A stretch of 64,000 nt of DNA from Roseovarius sp. Pro17 (GCF_035599575.1 NZ_CP141179.1:1178001-1242000); one strand, 5' to 3'. Shown: positions 47,296 to 57,804, counted from the stretch's first letter. Numbers and translations are program-made. The notes: generated by a model from the sequence alone, not told the origin.

Positions 47296-48456
47296 TTGAT
47301 CCAGACCATCACCAAGACCCAAGACCTCGCTGATTATTGCACTCGCGCCGCGCAGCACCCTTATGTCACCGTCGACACCGAATTCATGCGCGAGCGCACG
47401 TATTACTCCAAACTGTGCCTCGTGCAACTGGCCTATCCGGGCGAGGGCGACGAGACGGCAGTTCTGGTCGATCCCTTAGCCGATAGCCTGTCGCTGGAGC
47501 CGCTATACGATCTCTTTCGCGATGAAAGCACGGTCAAAGTGTTCCACGCCGCGCGCCAGGATCTGGAGATATTCTATATTGATGCCGGGCTGATCCCGAC
47601 GCCATTGTTCGATAGCCAAGTGGCCGCAATGGTCTGCGGCTTTGGCGAGCAGGCCGGATATGAGACGCTGGTCAAGCGCATTGCCAAGGCTCAGGTCGAC
47701 AAATCCTCGCGCTTTACCGACTGGTCGCGCCGCCCGCTGAGCGATGCGCAAAAAAGTTACGCGCTGGCGGATGTCACACACCTGCGCAAAGTTTACGAGC
47801 ATCTGGCACGCGAGTTGGAGAAGTCGGGCCGTGACAAATGGGTGGCCGAAGAAATGGCGGTGCTGAACGCGCCTGATACCTATGTCACCCACCCTCAAGA
47901 CGCGTGGCAGCGCATCAAGACGCGCAACAATTCTGGAAAATTCCTGGCTATCGTGCGCGAACTGGCCAGCTTTCGCGAGGATTACGCACAGTCGCGCGAC
48001 GTCCCGCGCAATCGCGTCTACAAGGACGACGCGCTGGTCGAACTGGCGGCGACGAAGCCTGCCAACGTGCAGGATCTGGGTCGCTCACGCCTGTTGCTGC
48101 GCGAGGCGCGCAAGGGCGATATCGCCGACGGGATACTCAAGGCCGTGGCCGACGGGCAGGCGACCCTGCCCGAGGATCAACCTCAGCCCGATCTTAGCCG
48201 TGAAAAACTACAGGTGAACCCGGCCATTGCCGATCTGCTGCGTGTCCTGCTCAAAGGGGTGGCTGATCGCGAGGGGGTCGCGTCGAAGCTGATCGCGACG
48301 GCATCTGACCTTGATGCTATCGCAGCCGGGCAGCGTGACGTTGCGGCCCTTAGCGGCTGGCGACGGGATGTATTTGGCGCCGAGGCGCTGCGGCTATGCG
48401 ATGGTGAAATCGCGCTGCGCGTCAAGGGCAGCACGATTGAGACGGTCGCACTCTGA
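47296..48456 (+). CDS. rnd: Ribonuclease D
   Basis: 386 residues from a TTG at 47296. 3'-5' exoribonuclease for tRNA and structured-RNA maturation. DEDD motifs: VTVDTEFMRERTY (Exo I), KVFHAARQDLEIFY (Exo II) and the tyrosine-containing YALADVTHL (Exo III, DEDDy). A helical HRDC domain follows at about 205-285 (ELASFREDYAQSRDVPRNRV). The TTG start is the only candidate before Exo I that has a purine-rich stretch (GAAAGAAG) upstream. Confidence 0.95.
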   Translation: MIQTITKTQDLADYCTRAAQHPYVTVDTEFMRERTYYSKLCLVQLAYPGEGDETAVLVDPLADSLSLEPLYDLFRDESTVKVFHAARQDLEIFYIDAGLIPTPLFDSQVAAMVCGFGEQAGYETLVKRIAKAQVDKSSRFTDWSRRPLSDAQKSYALADVTHLRKVYEHLARELEKSGRDKWVAEEMAVLNAPDTYVTHPQDAWQRIKTRNNSGKFLAIVRELASFREDYAQSRDVPRNRVYKDDALVELAATKPANVQDLGRSRLLLREARKGDIADGILKAVADGQATLPEDQPQPDLSREKLQVNPAIADLLRVLLKGVADREGVASKLIATASDLDAIAAGQRDVAALSGWRRDVFGAEALRLCDGEIALRVKGSTIETVAL

Positions 48457-48474
48457 CATCGGACCGCGCGCCGC

Positions 48475-49002
48475 TTAGCGGCGCGACGTAGCAATGTTGG
48501 TCTGGCCCAGCACGCGGATCTGGCTGATCTCGTCCAGTGTCTGGCTTGATACGAACTGCCCGGCGCTGACGCGGCGGGTCTGCTCGGGGCCTTGGGGCGT
48601 ATCAACGCGCTGCACTGCGCGCAACGTGTAGGTCAGCACGCCATTTTCCGGCACGCCCTTGTTCTCGGGCCAAAGGCGCACATCGAATGCACCCTGACGC
48701 AGCGATATGCCGGTCGCCTTGATAATTCCGCCGCCCGACGAACGCTCGACCACGACATTCTCGACAGCGTAGATCGGCGTGCCTACATAGGTTTCCGCCT
48801 CGGACTTGCGCTGAAAGATGCTGTCACGTTTCTCGGGGATGAGCGGGTTGAAGTCCTGTTCACCCACCGGCGCAGCGCGTTGGACCGTGCGGCTTTGGCC
48901 GAACCAGTTGACCGGATTCGCGCGCGAGTCGCGAAAGCCCGAACAGCCAGCCAGTGTCAGGCTGGAAATCATCAATACGGTCACCAGGCTGCGCATCGGC
49001 AA
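48475..49002 (-). CDS. DUF3576-domain lipoprotein
   Basis: 175 residues with a lipoprotein signal (LVTVLMISSLTLAGC, Cys-20), so probably attached to a membrane facing the periplasm. The mature part, NPVNWFGQSR and a beta-rich region with VGTPIYAVENVVVERSSGGGII, matches the DUF3576 family of Alphaproteobacteria. No biochemical role is known. Convergent with rnd, whose stop is 18 bp away. Confidence 0.88.
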   Translation of the reverse strand: MPMRSLVTVLMISSLTLAGCSGFRDSRANPVNWFGQSRTVQRAAPVGEQDFNPLIPEKRDSIFQRKSEAETYVGTPIYAVENVVVERSSGGGIIKATGISLRQGAFDVRLWPENKGVPENGVLTYTLRAVQRVDTPQGPEQTRRVSAGQFVSSQTLDEISQIRVLGQTNIATSRR

Positions 49003-49139
49003 TGTCCTCTTTGGGATGGTCTAGGCTGGGCGAACCCTATCAGCCCCGCGCGCCAAAGTGCAAGCGCGCGCAGGCCGCTGGGCTGGACCTTTGCTGCATC
49101 TGCACCTACCTCTAGGCGTGCACTGAAAGGGAGCGGATC

Positions 49140-49550
49140 ATGGCACAGCCGGCATTCGAAGAGTTCGTCGAGGATTTCGAGTTTCTCGAGGATTGGGAAG
49201 ATCGCTATCGCCATGTCATCGAGGCAGGCAAGGCGATGGAGCCGCTCGACGATGCGCTGAAAGTGCCTGCCACCCGCGTCGAGGGTTGCGCCAGCCAGGT
49301 TTGGCTGCACCCGCAGGTTTCAGCAGGCCACTTCCGCTTTGACGGCGACAGCGATGCGCTGATCGTGCGCGGCCTTATTGCGGTGCTGCGCGCGCTCTAC
49401 AACGATTTGCCGACCGCCGAAGTGCCGACCGTTGATGCGGGCGGCGAACTGGCCCGCCTTGGCCTGACGGATCATTTGTCGGCGCAACGTTCGAACGGGC
49501 TGAGGGCGATGATTGAGCGAATTCGTCTGGTCGCCGCAGAGGCCGCGTAA
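49140..49550 (+). CDS. sufE: SufE-family Fe-S cluster assembly protein
   Basis: 136 residues. FEEFVEDFEFLEDWEDRYRH starts the fold and RVEGCASQVWL carries the sulfur-accepting cysteine. The C-terminal helix has RLGLTDHLSAQRSNGLRAMI. SufE takes sulfur from the SufS desulfurase. No suf cluster is nearby, so this may be the stand-alone paralogue. Confidence 0.95.
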   Translation: MAQPAFEEFVEDFEFLEDWEDRYRHVIEAGKAMEPLDDALKVPATRVEGCASQVWLHPQVSAGHFRFDGDSDALIVRGLIAVLRALYNDLPTAEVPTVDAGGELARLGLTDHLSAQRSNGLRAMIERIRLVAAEAA

Positions 49551-49585
49551 GCGTTGCGGCAGCGAGAAATTTAGACCAAGAAAAA

Positions 49586-49606
49586 GCCGGGGAAGTGCGC
49601 CCCGGC
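49586..49606. terminator. Bidirectional terminator between sufE and purL
   Basis: 7-bp stem GCCGGGG/CCCCGGC with a 7-nt loop, 37 bp from both gene ends. On the minus strand it is followed by TTTTTC, a good purL terminator; on the plus strand by CTTCATTATT. Confidence 0.75.
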
Positions 49607-49643
49607 CTTCATTATTCTAAAAATACTTAATCCTCGGTGGGTT

Positions 49644-51809
49644 TCAGGCAAAGTGTTCAGCAAAGCTGGTGCGGAACAGATGGGCGAGGCTGCTTAGCGT
49701 TGCCTGCGCGCCGCCCATGCGAACCGCATCACCCGTGAACTTGCCGACACTGGCGATGGTCACGCCGACCTTGTCTGCCTCGATCATCAGCGCTTCGGCC
49801 TGATCGAAATTGCAGGCCACCAGATAGCGCGCCTGATCTTCGCCAAAGAGGAACGCAGTGTCGTCTGAGTCTAGCTGCACGCCGACATTTGCCGCCTCGG
49901 CCAACTCGAACGCAGCTAGGGCGAGGCCACCATCACTTAGATCAGTGCAGGCGCGAATGAGGCTGTGATTGGCGCGGATGAAGTCACCATTGCGTTTTTC
50001 CGCCTCCAGATCGACATGGGGCGCGTCGCCCTCTACGCGGCCAAAGACCTCGGCCAGCAGGGCGGACTGGCCCAGATGGCCTTGTGTCTCGCCGATGACG
50101 AGGGCGACATGGCCGTCGCGCGCGAGGCCGATGATCGCCTGATCCTCATGCGCAATCAGGCCCACGGCACCGATGGTGGGCGTCGGCAGGATCGCGGCGC
50201 CGTCGGTCTCATTATAGAGCGATACATTGCCCGACACGATGGGCATGTCCAGCGCCGCGACCGCCTCGCCGATGCCTTTGATCGCGCTGACGAGCTGGCC
50301 CATGATCTGCGGTTTTTCGGGGTTTCCGAAATTCAGATTGTCTGTGCTGGCCAATGGCTTGGCGCCCAAAGCTGTCAGATTGCGATAGGCCTCGGCGACG
50401 GCCTGCTTGCCGCCCATTTCCGGATTGGCTTGCACATAGCGGGGTGTTACGTCGGACGTGAACGCCAGAAGTTTGTCGGTGCCATGCACGCGGATCAGGC
50501 CACCGCCCATTCCGGGCCCGCGCACGGTGTCGGCCATGACCATGGTATCGTATTGCTCGTAGACCCATTCGCGGCTGCAATAGTTAGGGGATGAGATCAG
50601 CGCGCGCAGCCCGTCGATGGGGTCAATCTGCGGCACGGTGGCCGCATCAAGCGGTTGGGCCGCAGGCGTTTCGACCCATGGACGGTCGTATTCGGGGGCG
50701 GTGCCCGAGAGCGCAGCAAGCGGCAGGTCGGCCTTGACCACGTTATTGTGCATGATCAGGAACCGGTCCTCGGCGATTGTTTCGCCCACGATGGCAAAAT
50801 CAAGGTCCCACTTCTCGAACACCGCGCGCGCTTCGGCCTCCAGCGACGGCTCCAGCACCATGAGCATGCGTTCTTGCGACTCAGAGAGCATCATCTCGTA
50901 GGCGGTCATGTCCTCTTCGCGCTGCGGCACGGATTCGAGTCTCAGTTTGACCCCAAGGCCACCCTTGTCGCCCATTTCCACCGCCGAGCAGGTCAGCCCA
51001 GCAGCGCCCATATCCTGTATCGAGATAACCGCGCCCGTCGCCATCAGCTCCAGCGTGGCCTCCATCAGGCGCTTTTCGGTGAAGGGATCGCCGACCTGAA
51101 CGGTCGGGCGCTTGTCCTCGATCGTGTCGTCGAATTCGGCAGATGCCATTGTCGCGCCGCCAACACCGTCGCGGCCCGTCTTGGCGCCGAGATAAACGAC
51201 CGGGCGGCCCACGCCGGAAGCGGCGGAGTAAAAGATTTTGTCAGTATCTGCGAGGCCCGCCGCAAAGGCGTTGACCAGACAGTTGCCATTATAGGCCGGA
51301 TCAAAGCGTAATTCGCCGCCCACGGTTGGCACGCCGAAGGCGTTGCCGTAGCCGCCGATCCCCTCGACGACGCCATGCACCAACTGGCGTGTCTTGTGGT
51401 GGTCCGGCTCGCCAAAGCTGAGCGAGTTCATCGCGGCGATTGGCCGCGCGCCCATGGTAAAGACGTCGCGCAGGATGCCGCCCACGCCTGTCGCAGCGCC
51501 CTGATAAGGCTCGATATAGGAGGGATGGTTGTGGCTTTCCATTTTGAAGACGACGCATTGTCCATCGCCGATATCGACGATACCGGCATTCTCGCCAGGG
51601 CCGCAGATGACCTGAGGGCCGGTCGTGGGCAGAGTGCGCAGCCATTTCTTGGAGGATTTATAGCTACAATGCTCGTTCCACATTGCCGAAAAGATGCCGA
51701 GTTCCGTGAATGTCGGTTCGCGGCCGATGATTTCGAGGATGCGATCATACTCGTCCGGTTTCAGCCCGTGGCTGGCGATCAGTTCGGGTGTGATATCCGG
51801 CTCGTTCAT
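49644..51809 (-). CDS. purL: Phosphoribosylformylglycinamidine synthase subunit II
   Basis: 721 residues from ATG at 51809 (AGGGGA upstream). This is the small PurL that works with separate PurS and PurQ, neither of which is in the window. It converts FGAR to FGAM using ammonia from PurQ. Landmarks: [50 protein letters not shown] and the later [15 protein letters not shown]. The frame is open upstream to 52154 without similarity. Confidence 0.97.
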   Translation of the reverse strand: MNEPDITPELIASHGLKPDEYDRILEIIGREPTFTELGIFSAMWNEHCSYKSSKKWLRTLPTTGPQVICGPGENAGIVDIGDGQCVVFKMESHNHPSYIEPYQGAATGVGGILRDVFTMGARPIAAMNSLSFGEPDHHKTRQLVHGVVEGIGGYGNAFGVPTVGGELRFDPAYNGNCLVNAFAAGLADTDKIFYSAASGVGRPVVYLGAKTGRDGVGGATMASAEFDDTIEDKRPTVQVGDPFTEKRLMEATLELMATGAVISIQDMGAAGLTCSAVEMGDKGGLGVKLRLESVPQREEDMTAYEMMLSESQERMLMVLEPSLEAEARAVFEKWDLDFAIVGETIAEDRFLIMHNNVVKADLPLAALSGTAPEYDRPWVETPAAQPLDAATVPQIDPIDGLRALISSPNYCSREWVYEQYDTMVMADTVRGPGMGGGLIRVHGTDKLLAFTSDVTPRYVQANPEMGGKQAVAEAYRNLTALGAKPLASTDNLNFGNPEKPQIMGQLVSAIKGIGEAVAALDMPIVSGNVSLYNETDGAAILPTPTIGAVGLIAHEDQAIIGLARDGHVALVIGETQGHLGQSALLAEVFGRVEGDAPHVDLEAEKRNGDFIRANHSLIRACTDLSDGGLALAAFELAEAANVGVQLDSDDTAFLFGEDQARYLVACNFDQAEALMIEADKVGVTIASVGKFTGDAVRMGGAQATLSSLAHLFRTSFAEHFA

Positions 51810-51942
51810 GGCGCAATTCCCCTCAGGCTGCTGTCTTGGCGCCTCTTTAAGCGATTGCGCGCGAGGGGGGAAGGGGGCGGGCGCAAGCTGACGCTTGACG
51901 ACGCGGCGCGGCACACGTCCAATGGCGTGAGGGAGGCACATC

Positions 51943-52974
51943 ATGCAGATCAAAGACAATCCGTGGCGGGGCAAGGGCCTGCCGGACGGGGAACTGGCGG
52001 ACATCCCGTGGCCCAGTATCGACGCGGACGCGCCTCGCGCGCTGCTGGCGCGCTGCCCGGCGGCGGGTGCGACGCCGCTGGTGGTGGCCGAGGGGTTCGG
52101 CCCCACCGTTTGGGTCAAGGACGAGCGCACGCGCATGAACCTAGGCAGTTTCAAGGCGCTTGGCGCGGCCTATGTCATCGCCCATGAGGCGCAAGAGGCA
52201 GGGGGCGAGGACATGATGCGCGCGCTGGAGGGGCGCAGCTATGTGACCGCCAGCGCAGGGAATCACGGCCTGTCGGTGGCTGCGGGTGCGGCGATTTTTG
52301 GCGCGGATGCGATCATTTATCTGGCAGACCCTGTGCCTGAGAGTTTTGCCGAGCGCTTGCGCGCGCGCGGCGCTCAGGTTGTGCGCGCGGGCCAGAATTA
52401 CGAGTCCAGCATGGAGGCGGCGCAAAAAGCTGCAGAAGATAACGGTTGGACGCTGCTGTCGGACAGCTCCTGGCCCGGCTACACCACGCTGCCGCACCGT
52501 TTGATGGAGGGCTATCTGGTCATGGCTGCCGAGGCGGCCGAGCAGGTGCCGGACGTGCCAACGCATATCCTGCTTCAGGCGGGGGTCGGCGGGCTTGCCG
52601 GGGCCTGCGCCGCGCATTTTCGCGCCGTCTGGGGCGACGCGCCCCAGATCATGGTGGTCGAGCCGGAGGCCGCGCCCGCGCTCTACGCTTGCATTGAGGC
52701 GGGCAAGTTCGTCAGCACGTCGGGGCCGGTGTCGAACATGGGTAGGCTCGATTGCAAGGAGGCGTCACTGATTGCACTCAAGGGGTTGGCGCGCGATGCC
52801 GATGCCTTTGCGCTGATTTCGGACGCCGAGGCGTCGGCGGCGCTGGAAGAGTTGGCCGAGATCGGGCTGGCGACGTCCGAATCGGGCGGTGCGGGTCTGG
52901 CGGCGCTGGGGCATCTGGGACTGTCCGAAGACGCGCGCGTGCTGTGCATCCTCAGCGAAGGTCCGGCCGAGTGA
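51943..52974 (+). CDS. PLP-dependent ammonia-lyase, diaminopropionate-lyase-like
   Basis: 343 residues of the fold-type II (tryptophan synthase beta-like) group. PLP Lys is in the [14 protein letters not shown] segment, [14 protein letters not shown] binds substrate, and [10 protein letters not shown] is the phosphate-binding loop. The closest recognisable type is diaminopropionate ammonia-lyase, but those are about 400 residues, so this form is short and substrate assignment is tentative (threonine/serine dehydratase-like is possible). The last codon overlaps the next start as GTGA. Confidence 0.85.
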   Translation: MQIKDNPWRGKGLPDGELADIPWPSIDADAPRALLARCPAAGATPLVVAEGFGPTVWVKDERTRMNLGSFKALGAAYVIAHEAQEAGGEDMMRALEGRSYVTASAGNHGLSVAAGAAIFGADAIIYLADPVPESFAERLRARGAQVVRAGQNYESSMEAAQKAAEDNGWTLLSDSSWPGYTTLPHRLMEGYLVMAAEAAEQVPDVPTHILLQAGVGGLAGACAAHFRAVWGDAPQIMVVEPEAAPALYACIEAGKFVSTSGPVSNMGRLDCKEASLIALKGLARDADAFALISDAEASAALEELAEIGLATSESGGAGLAALGHLGLSEDARVLCILSEGPAE

Positions 52975-54101
52975 ACCGGGGATTTGCCGCCTCGGAATTT
53001 CGCGCGCGCGTCAAGTTGGCGCAGACGCGAATGGAGGCGGCGGGGCTAGGTGCGCTTTTGCTGACGAGCGAGCCCGAGATCCGCTATTTCACCGGGTTTC
53101 TGACACGGTTTTGGGAAAGCCCTAGCAGGCCATGGTTTCTGGTGCTGCCTGCCAATGGCGCGCCGATTGCGGTGATTCCCAGTATCGGGGCCGCGCTGAT
53201 GGCCCAGACATGGATCAGCGATATCCGCGTCTGGCCCGCGCCCGATCCCGAGGATGACGGAATCACGCTGCTGGCCGCAACCCTGCGCGAGGTCGGCGGG
53301 CCTATCGGTGTGCCGTCGGGACCCGAGAGCTATCTGCGGATGCCGCTGGCGTCCTTCGGGCAGGTCAAGGCCCTGAGTGCGCTAGAGTTCACCCATGACC
53401 ACGGCATCGTTGCCGCCTTGCGCGCGGTGAAATCCGAGGCCGAAATTATCAAGATCGCCCATGCCTGCGCCATCGCCGGGCGTGCATTCGACCGCGTTCC
53501 TGAAATCGCGGGCGAGGGCGCGCTGCTATCCGCTGTTTTCCGTGATTTCCAAAGGCTGCTGCTGGAGGAGGGTGCGGACCTTGTCGCCTATGTCGCGGGC
53601 GGCGCGGGGCCGGACGGGTATGGTGATGTGATCTCGCCCGCGAGCGACGCGCCGCTGGCGCGGGGTGATGTGCTGATGCTGGACACGGGCGCTGTCTGGG
53701 ATGGGTATTTCTGCGATTTCGACCGAAATTATGCGGTGGGTGCTGCGTCGGGCAATGCGGCCCTCGCCCATGCGCAATTGGCCGAGGCTGTTGAGGCGGG
53801 GCTGGAGGCCGCGCGGCCCGGCGCTCGGGCTTGCGATGTCTATGCTACGATGGCGGCCATCACTGGCGCGGGCGAAGGGTCCGGGCGGCTGGGCCATGGT
53901 TTGGGGATGCAACTGACAGAGGGGCTGTCACTGATCCCGCAGGACCGCACAGAGCTGGTCCCCGGCATGGTCATCACGTTAGAGCCGGGCGTGACCACGG
54001 GGCCGGGCACGATCATGGTCGCGGAAGAGAACATCGTGATTCGCGCAGGTGCTGCGGAGCGGCTGACCCGGTTTGCCGGTCCTGTCCTGCCGATCATCTG
54101 A
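52971..54101 (+). CDS. M24-family (Xaa-Pro-type) peptidase
   Basis: 376 residues from GTG at 52971, sharing GTGA with the previous stop. Creatinase N-terminal domain (about 10-135), then the pita-bread catalytic domain. Metal ligands: the two Asp in MLDTGAVWDGYFCDFD, His in GHGLGMQLTE, Glu in TLEPG and Glu in VAEENIVI. It may be a dipeptidase or hydrolase of a modified amino acid. Coupling to the PLP lyase suggests that the two act on one substrate. Ends convergent with mazG, 13 bp apart. Confidence 0.9.
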   Translation: MNRGFAASEFRARVKLAQTRMEAAGLGALLLTSEPEIRYFTGFLTRFWESPSRPWFLVLPANGAPIAVIPSIGAALMAQTWISDIRVWPAPDPEDDGITLLAATLREVGGPIGVPSGPESYLRMPLASFGQVKALSALEFTHDHGIVAALRAVKSEAEIIKIAHACAIAGRAFDRVPEIAGEGALLSAVFRDFQRLLLEEGADLVAYVAGGAGPDGYGDVISPASDAPLARGDVLMLDTGAVWDGYFCDFDRNYAVGAASGNAALAHAQLAEAVEAGLEAARPGARACDVYATMAAITGAGEGSGRLGHGLGMQLTEGLSLIPQDRTELVPGMVITLEPGVTTGPGTIMVAEENIVIRAGAAERLTRFAGPVLPII

Positions 54102-54114
54102 ACACTTTCATAGG

Positions 54115-54942
54115 CTAGGATTTGTTTGGCTCACCCCTTTCTTCGGCCTTGGCTTGAGTCCAGAGGGCGTCCATTTCGACCAGATCGCTATCGCCGGGCG
54201 TTTTGCCCTGCGCGGCCAGCAATGCTTCGATACGCTCGAATCTTTGCGTGAACTTGGCATTGGCGCGGCGCAGGGCCGCCTCGGGGTCGATCTTCATGTG
54301 GCGCGCGAGGTTGGCCATAACAAAGAGCAGATCGCCGAATTCCTCCTCGGTGTGATCTGCGTCACCGCTGGCTTCGGCCTCTGCCAGCTCGGCCATTTCC
54401 TCGGCGACCTTGTCCAGCACGTCAGCCGTCTGAGGCCAGTCAAAGCCGACGCGCGCGGCGCGCTTTTGCAATTTGACCGCGCGCATGAGGGCGGGCAGGC
54501 CGAGGGCAACACCGCCCAGTGTGCCTGCCTCGTCGCGCGCGGCACGCTCGCTCGCTTTGATCGACTCCCAGTCGCGGGTCTGCTGGTCGGCGCTTTTGTC
54601 GCGGCTCTCATCGCCAAAGACGTGAGGGTGGCGGGCCACCATCTTGTCCGCGATGCCGTTCGTCACGGCGTTGAAATCAAATAGGCCGCGATCCTCGGCG
54701 ATCTGCGCGTGAAAGACGACTTGGAGCAACAGATCGCCCAGTTCGCCGGTCAGGTCGGACCAGTCGGCGCGCTGAATGGCGTCGGCCACCTCATAGGCCT
54801 CTTCGACGGTGTACGGGGCTATGGTGGCGAAGTCCTGTTCGATATCCCAGGGACAGCCGGTTTGTGGATCGCGCAAGGCGCGCATGATTGCCAAGAGGCG
54901 CGGTAAGCCGCCTTTGGGGTCATGGATCAGGTCGTTCGGCAT
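54115..54942 (-). CDS. mazG: Nucleoside triphosphate pyrophosphohydrolase MazG
   Basis: 275 residues from ATG at 54942 (GGAGG 6 bp upstream). Two tandem MazG domains: the first has GCPWDIEQDFATIAPYTVEE and ELGDLLLQVVFHAQIA, the second EEEFGDLLFVMANLARH with the paired acidic ligands. It hydrolyses NTPs/dNTPs to NMP and PPi, guarding against damaged nucleotides or adjusting (p)ppGpp. Divergent from the agmatinase gene. The start is about 108 bp from it. Confidence 0.95.
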   Translation of the reverse strand: MPNDLIHDPKGGLPRLLAIMRALRDPQTGCPWDIEQDFATIAPYTVEEAYEVADAIQRADWSDLTGELGDLLLQVVFHAQIAEDRGLFDFNAVTNGIADKMVARHPHVFGDESRDKSADQQTRDWESIKASERAARDEAGTLGGVALGLPALMRAVKLQKRAARVGFDWPQTADVLDKVAEEMAELAEAEASGDADHTEEEFGDLLFVMANLARHMKIDPEAALRRANAKFTQRFERIEALLAAQGKTPGDSDLVEMDALWTQAKAEERGEPNKS

Positions 54943-55049
54943 CTTGCGCCTCCGTCGTTTCGAGCGGCAAAGTCCGGCGGCGCGGCCTTGCATCCTGCCC
55001 GGTTTGTCTTACACGATATGGGCAACACGCAAGAGCGAAAGGCGAGATC

Positions 55050-56021
55050 ATGGGACTGGAAGACGCAAGCAGCACGGTCGACGAGGCGTTCACCCGCAAG
55101 GACAATCGCGGCCTCAGCTTTGAGAACACGTTCGGCGGGGCGACGTCATTTCTGCGGCGGCGCTATACCAAGGATCTGAGTGGCGTCGATGTGGCCGTGA
55201 CCGGCGTACCCTTCGATCAGGCAGTGACGAACCGGCCCGGCACGCGGCTGGGACCACGCGCGATCCGCGAGGCCAGCGCATTGCAAACGGCTGATACGCC
55301 TTACGGTTGGGACTATGACGCGATGGAGGCATTGAACATCGTCGACTACGGCGACCTAGCGTTCGACTATGCGATGGTGCCAGAGTTTCCGGGGCTTCTG
55401 ACGCAGCAAATCAAGGGCATTCTGGATGCGGGCGCGGCCAGTGTCGTGCTGGGCGGTGATCACTATATCAGCTTTCCCATTCTCAAGGCCTATGCCGAAA
55501 AATACGGACCCATGTCGCTGCTGCATTTCGATGCGCATACAGATACGTGGCAGGATGACAATTTCGAGCGGATCGACCACGGGACGATGTTCTACAAGGC
55601 GATCAAGCTGGGTCTGATTGATCCGGCCCGGTCCGTGCAGGTCGGAATCCGCACGACCGTGCCCGATGCGATGGGCATGAATATTATCGACGCGCGCGAG
55701 GTGCATGAGGGCGGCACTGCGGCGGCGGTGGCCAAGATCAAGGCGATACTGGGCGACGCGCCTGTTTATCTCAGCTTTGACATCGACGCGCTCGATCCCG
55801 CCTATGCGCCGGGCACAGGAACACCGGTCTGGGGCGGGCTGACCTCGGCGCAGGCGTCGATCATGCTGCGCGATTTGGCGGGGATCGACTTGAAAGGCGG
55901 GGACATCGTCGAAGTCTCGCCGCCATTCGATACGACAGGGGCGACGGCTATTGCCGGCGCACATGTGGCGACGGCGATCATCTGCCTGCTGGGGTGGAAT
56001 GAGCATGGCGGCGGTGCCTGA
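55050..56021 (+). CDS. speB: Agmatinase (ureohydrolase family)
   Basis: 323 residues from ATG at 55050 (AAAGGCGAG upstream). Mn2+ cluster motifs of the arginase family: LGGDHYISFP, LHFDAHTDTW and SFDIDALDPAYAPGTGTP. The N-terminal GVPFDQAVTNRPGTRLGPRAIREAS is agmatinase-like. It likely splits agmatine to putrescine and urea, but guanidinobutyrase or another guanidino hydrolase is possible. A DUF1499 gene follows 50 bp later. Confidence 0.88.
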   Translation: MGLEDASSTVDEAFTRKDNRGLSFENTFGGATSFLRRRYTKDLSGVDVAVTGVPFDQAVTNRPGTRLGPRAIREASALQTADTPYGWDYDAMEALNIVDYGDLAFDYAMVPEFPGLLTQQIKGILDAGAASVVLGGDHYISFPILKAYAEKYGPMSLLHFDAHTDTWQDDNFERIDHGTMFYKAIKLGLIDPARSVQVGIRTTVPDAMGMNIIDAREVHEGGTAAAVAKIKAILGDAPVYLSFDIDALDPAYAPGTGTPVWGGLTSAQASIMLRDLAGIDLKGGDIVEVSPPFDTTGATAIAGAHVATAIICLLGWNEHGGGA

Positions 56022-56071
56022 GGCGTGCGTCGGATTATGAGTACTTACTGGAACAATGAAAGGAGCGGGGC

Positions 56072-56470
56072 ATGAAGTGGATCGGTTTGGCTCTGCTGCT
56101 GCTGGTCGGCGGTGCTATGGCATGGATTCGGCTGGCGCCGGACGACGTGGCACTTTGGCACAAATTGCCTGCAAGCGTCGAAGATCGCGATATGGAGGGC
56201 GGCGTGATGCGGGCTGTGCCGGGCGATCTGGCCGCGCTGGATGCGATTATCCGGGCAGAGCCGCGCACGCATGTTCTGGCAGGATCGGTCGGCGAGGGGA
56301 TGGTCACCTATGTCACACGCTCGAAGGTCTTCGGGTTTCCCGATTATACGACCGTGCAGCAGCGTGGCGATACCCTCGCGGTTCATGCAAGGCTACGCTA
56401 TGGCAAGTCAGATATGGGCGTCAACAAGGCTCGCGTGGAGCGTTGGCTGAATGCTCTGCGGCAGGGATGA
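56072..56470 (+). CDS. DUF1499-domain protein
   Basis: 132 residues. One N-terminal membrane segment or signal anchor (WIGLALLLLVGGAMAWI) precedes a DUF1499 region with TYVTRSKVFGFPDYTTV and the C-terminal SDMGVNKARVERWLNAL. Likely periplasmic, function unknown. ATG follows AAAGGAGCGGGGC. Its last 63 bp are also coding on the other strand for the small secreted protein below. Confidence 0.9.
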   Translation: MKWIGLALLLLVGGAMAWIRLAPDDVALWHKLPASVEDRDMEGGVMRAVPGDLAALDAIIRAEPRTHVLAGSVGEGMVTYVTRSKVFGFPDYTTVQQRGDTLAVHARLRYGKSDMGVNKARVERWLNALRQG

Positions 56471-56692
56471 GCTGAGGCAGCCGTCGGTGATCTTGCGCCA
56501 CATTGGCACGTTCAGCGACATCTGGCATTGGGCCATGAAGGTTTTGCCGTCCACATTCAGGCACGTCATCTCGCCCAGCTCGACGCGGCTGCCGGTCTTG
56601 TCGGTGCAATAGCAGTCGATCGTTTTGCCGCCCATGGTGCCATCGGCGAGGGCGGGGCTGGCCATTGCGGCGATAAGGATGAGAACGCGCAT
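56408..56692 (-). CDS. Small secreted protein of unknown function
   Basis: 94 residues. The N-terminus MRVLILIAAMASPALA is a Sec signal. The mature part has four cysteines (DCYCTD, MTCLN, AQCQM), plus one further Cys (DGCLSSS), in a short beta-rich core, suggesting a disulfide-stabilised periplasmic protein. I recognise no family. No strong ribosome site precedes it. The C-terminal 20 codons lie inside the end of the DUF1499 gene on the opposite strand. It could be shorter in reality, but the signal peptide and cysteine pattern argue that it is real. Confidence 0.62.
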   Translation of the reverse strand: MRVLILIAAMASPALADGTMGGKTIDCYCTDKTGSRVELGEMTCLNVDGKTFMAQCQMSLNVPMWRKITDGCLSSSLPQSIQPTLHASLVDAHI

Positions 56693-56754
56693 GACCTATT
56701 CTAACACGGGTAGCCGGTCTTGACCAAATGCTTTGGATGGAGGACACGAACGCC

Positions 56755-57804
56755 ATGGTGCCATTGGAAAGATTACAGCAGATCGTGCAGCGCTTTGAGT
56801 TTCTCGAAGCCAAGATGTCTGCGGGCGGTGGCGATATCGCCGCTCTGGGGCGTGAATATGCCGAATTGCGGCCTGTGGTAGAGGAAATCCGCCTCTATCA
56901 CGCGCTTAGGGATGACATGGAGGGTGCGCGCGCCATGCTGGACGATCCCGAAATGCGCGGACTGGCTGAGGACGAACTGCAAGAGTTGGAGGCGCGGCTG
57001 CCGGGCGTCGAAGCGGCCTTGCAACTGAGCCTTTTGCCCAAGGACGCAGCCGACGCCCGCCCCGCCATGATCGAGATTCGGCCGGGCACCGGCGGCGAAG
57101 AGGCGGCGCTTTTCGCCGGAGACCTTCTGCGCATGTATCAGCGCTATTGCGAGGCGCGCGGCTGGTCGCTGGACATCATCGAGATGAGCCAGACCGAGCT
57201 GGGCGGCATCAAGGAGGTCGTGGCGCATATCAAGGGCAATCACGTCTTTGCCCGGCTCAAGTTCGAGAGCGGCGTGCACAGGGTTCAGCGCGTGCCCGAA
57301 ACCGAGAGTGGCGGACGCATTCACACCAGCGCGGCGACTGTCGCCGTGCTGCCCGAGGCCGAGGATGTGGATATCAAGATCGACGCGGGTGATCTGCGAA
57401 TCGACACGATGCGCAGCTCGGGCGCGGGCGGACAGCACGTGAACACGACCGATTCGGCCGTGCGGATCACGCATGTTCCCAGTGGGATCGTCGTCACCAG
57501 CAGCGAGAAATCTCAGCACCGCAATCGCGAGATCGCGATGCAGGTGCTGAAGACCCGGCTCTATGACGCCGAGCGGCAGCGCGTCGACAGCGCGCGTAGC
57601 GCGGTCCGCGCAGCGCAGGTGGGCAGCGGCGATCGCAGCGAACGGATACGGACCTACAATTTCCCGCAGGGGCGGATGACCGATCACCGCATCAACCTGA
57701 CCCTCTACAAGCTGGATCAGGTGATGCAGGGCGATCTGGACGAAGTGATCGACGCGCTGACTGCCGATTCGCAGTCGCGGATGCTGGCCGAGATGGGGGC
57801 GTGA
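56755..57804 (+). CDS. prfA: Peptide chain release factor 1
   Basis: 349 residues from ATG at 56755 (GGAGG 12 bp upstream); ATGs at 56737 and 56728 are in frame but sit on or before that site. Recognises UAA/UAG. The GGQ peptide-release motif is in [16 protein letters not shown], and [13 protein letters not shown] and [13 protein letters not shown] are conserved. The stop overlaps prmC by 4 bp; PrmC methylates the GGQ glutamine, so substrate and enzyme are coupled. Confidence 0.97.
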   Translation: MVPLERLQQIVQRFEFLEAKMSAGGGDIAALGREYAELRPVVEEIRLYHALRDDMEGARAMLDDPEMRGLAEDELQELEARLPGVEAALQLSLLPKDAADARPAMIEIRPGTGGEEAALFAGDLLRMYQRYCEARGWSLDIIEMSQTELGGIKEVVAHIKGNHVFARLKFESGVHRVQRVPETESGGRIHTSAATVAVLPEAEDVDIKIDAGDLRIDTMRSSGAGGQHVNTTDSAVRITHVPSGIVVTSSEKSQHRNREIAMQVLKTRLYDAERQRVDSARSAVRAAQVGSGDRSERIRTYNFPQGRMTDHRINLTLYKLDQVMQGDLDEVIDALTADSQSRMLAEMGA

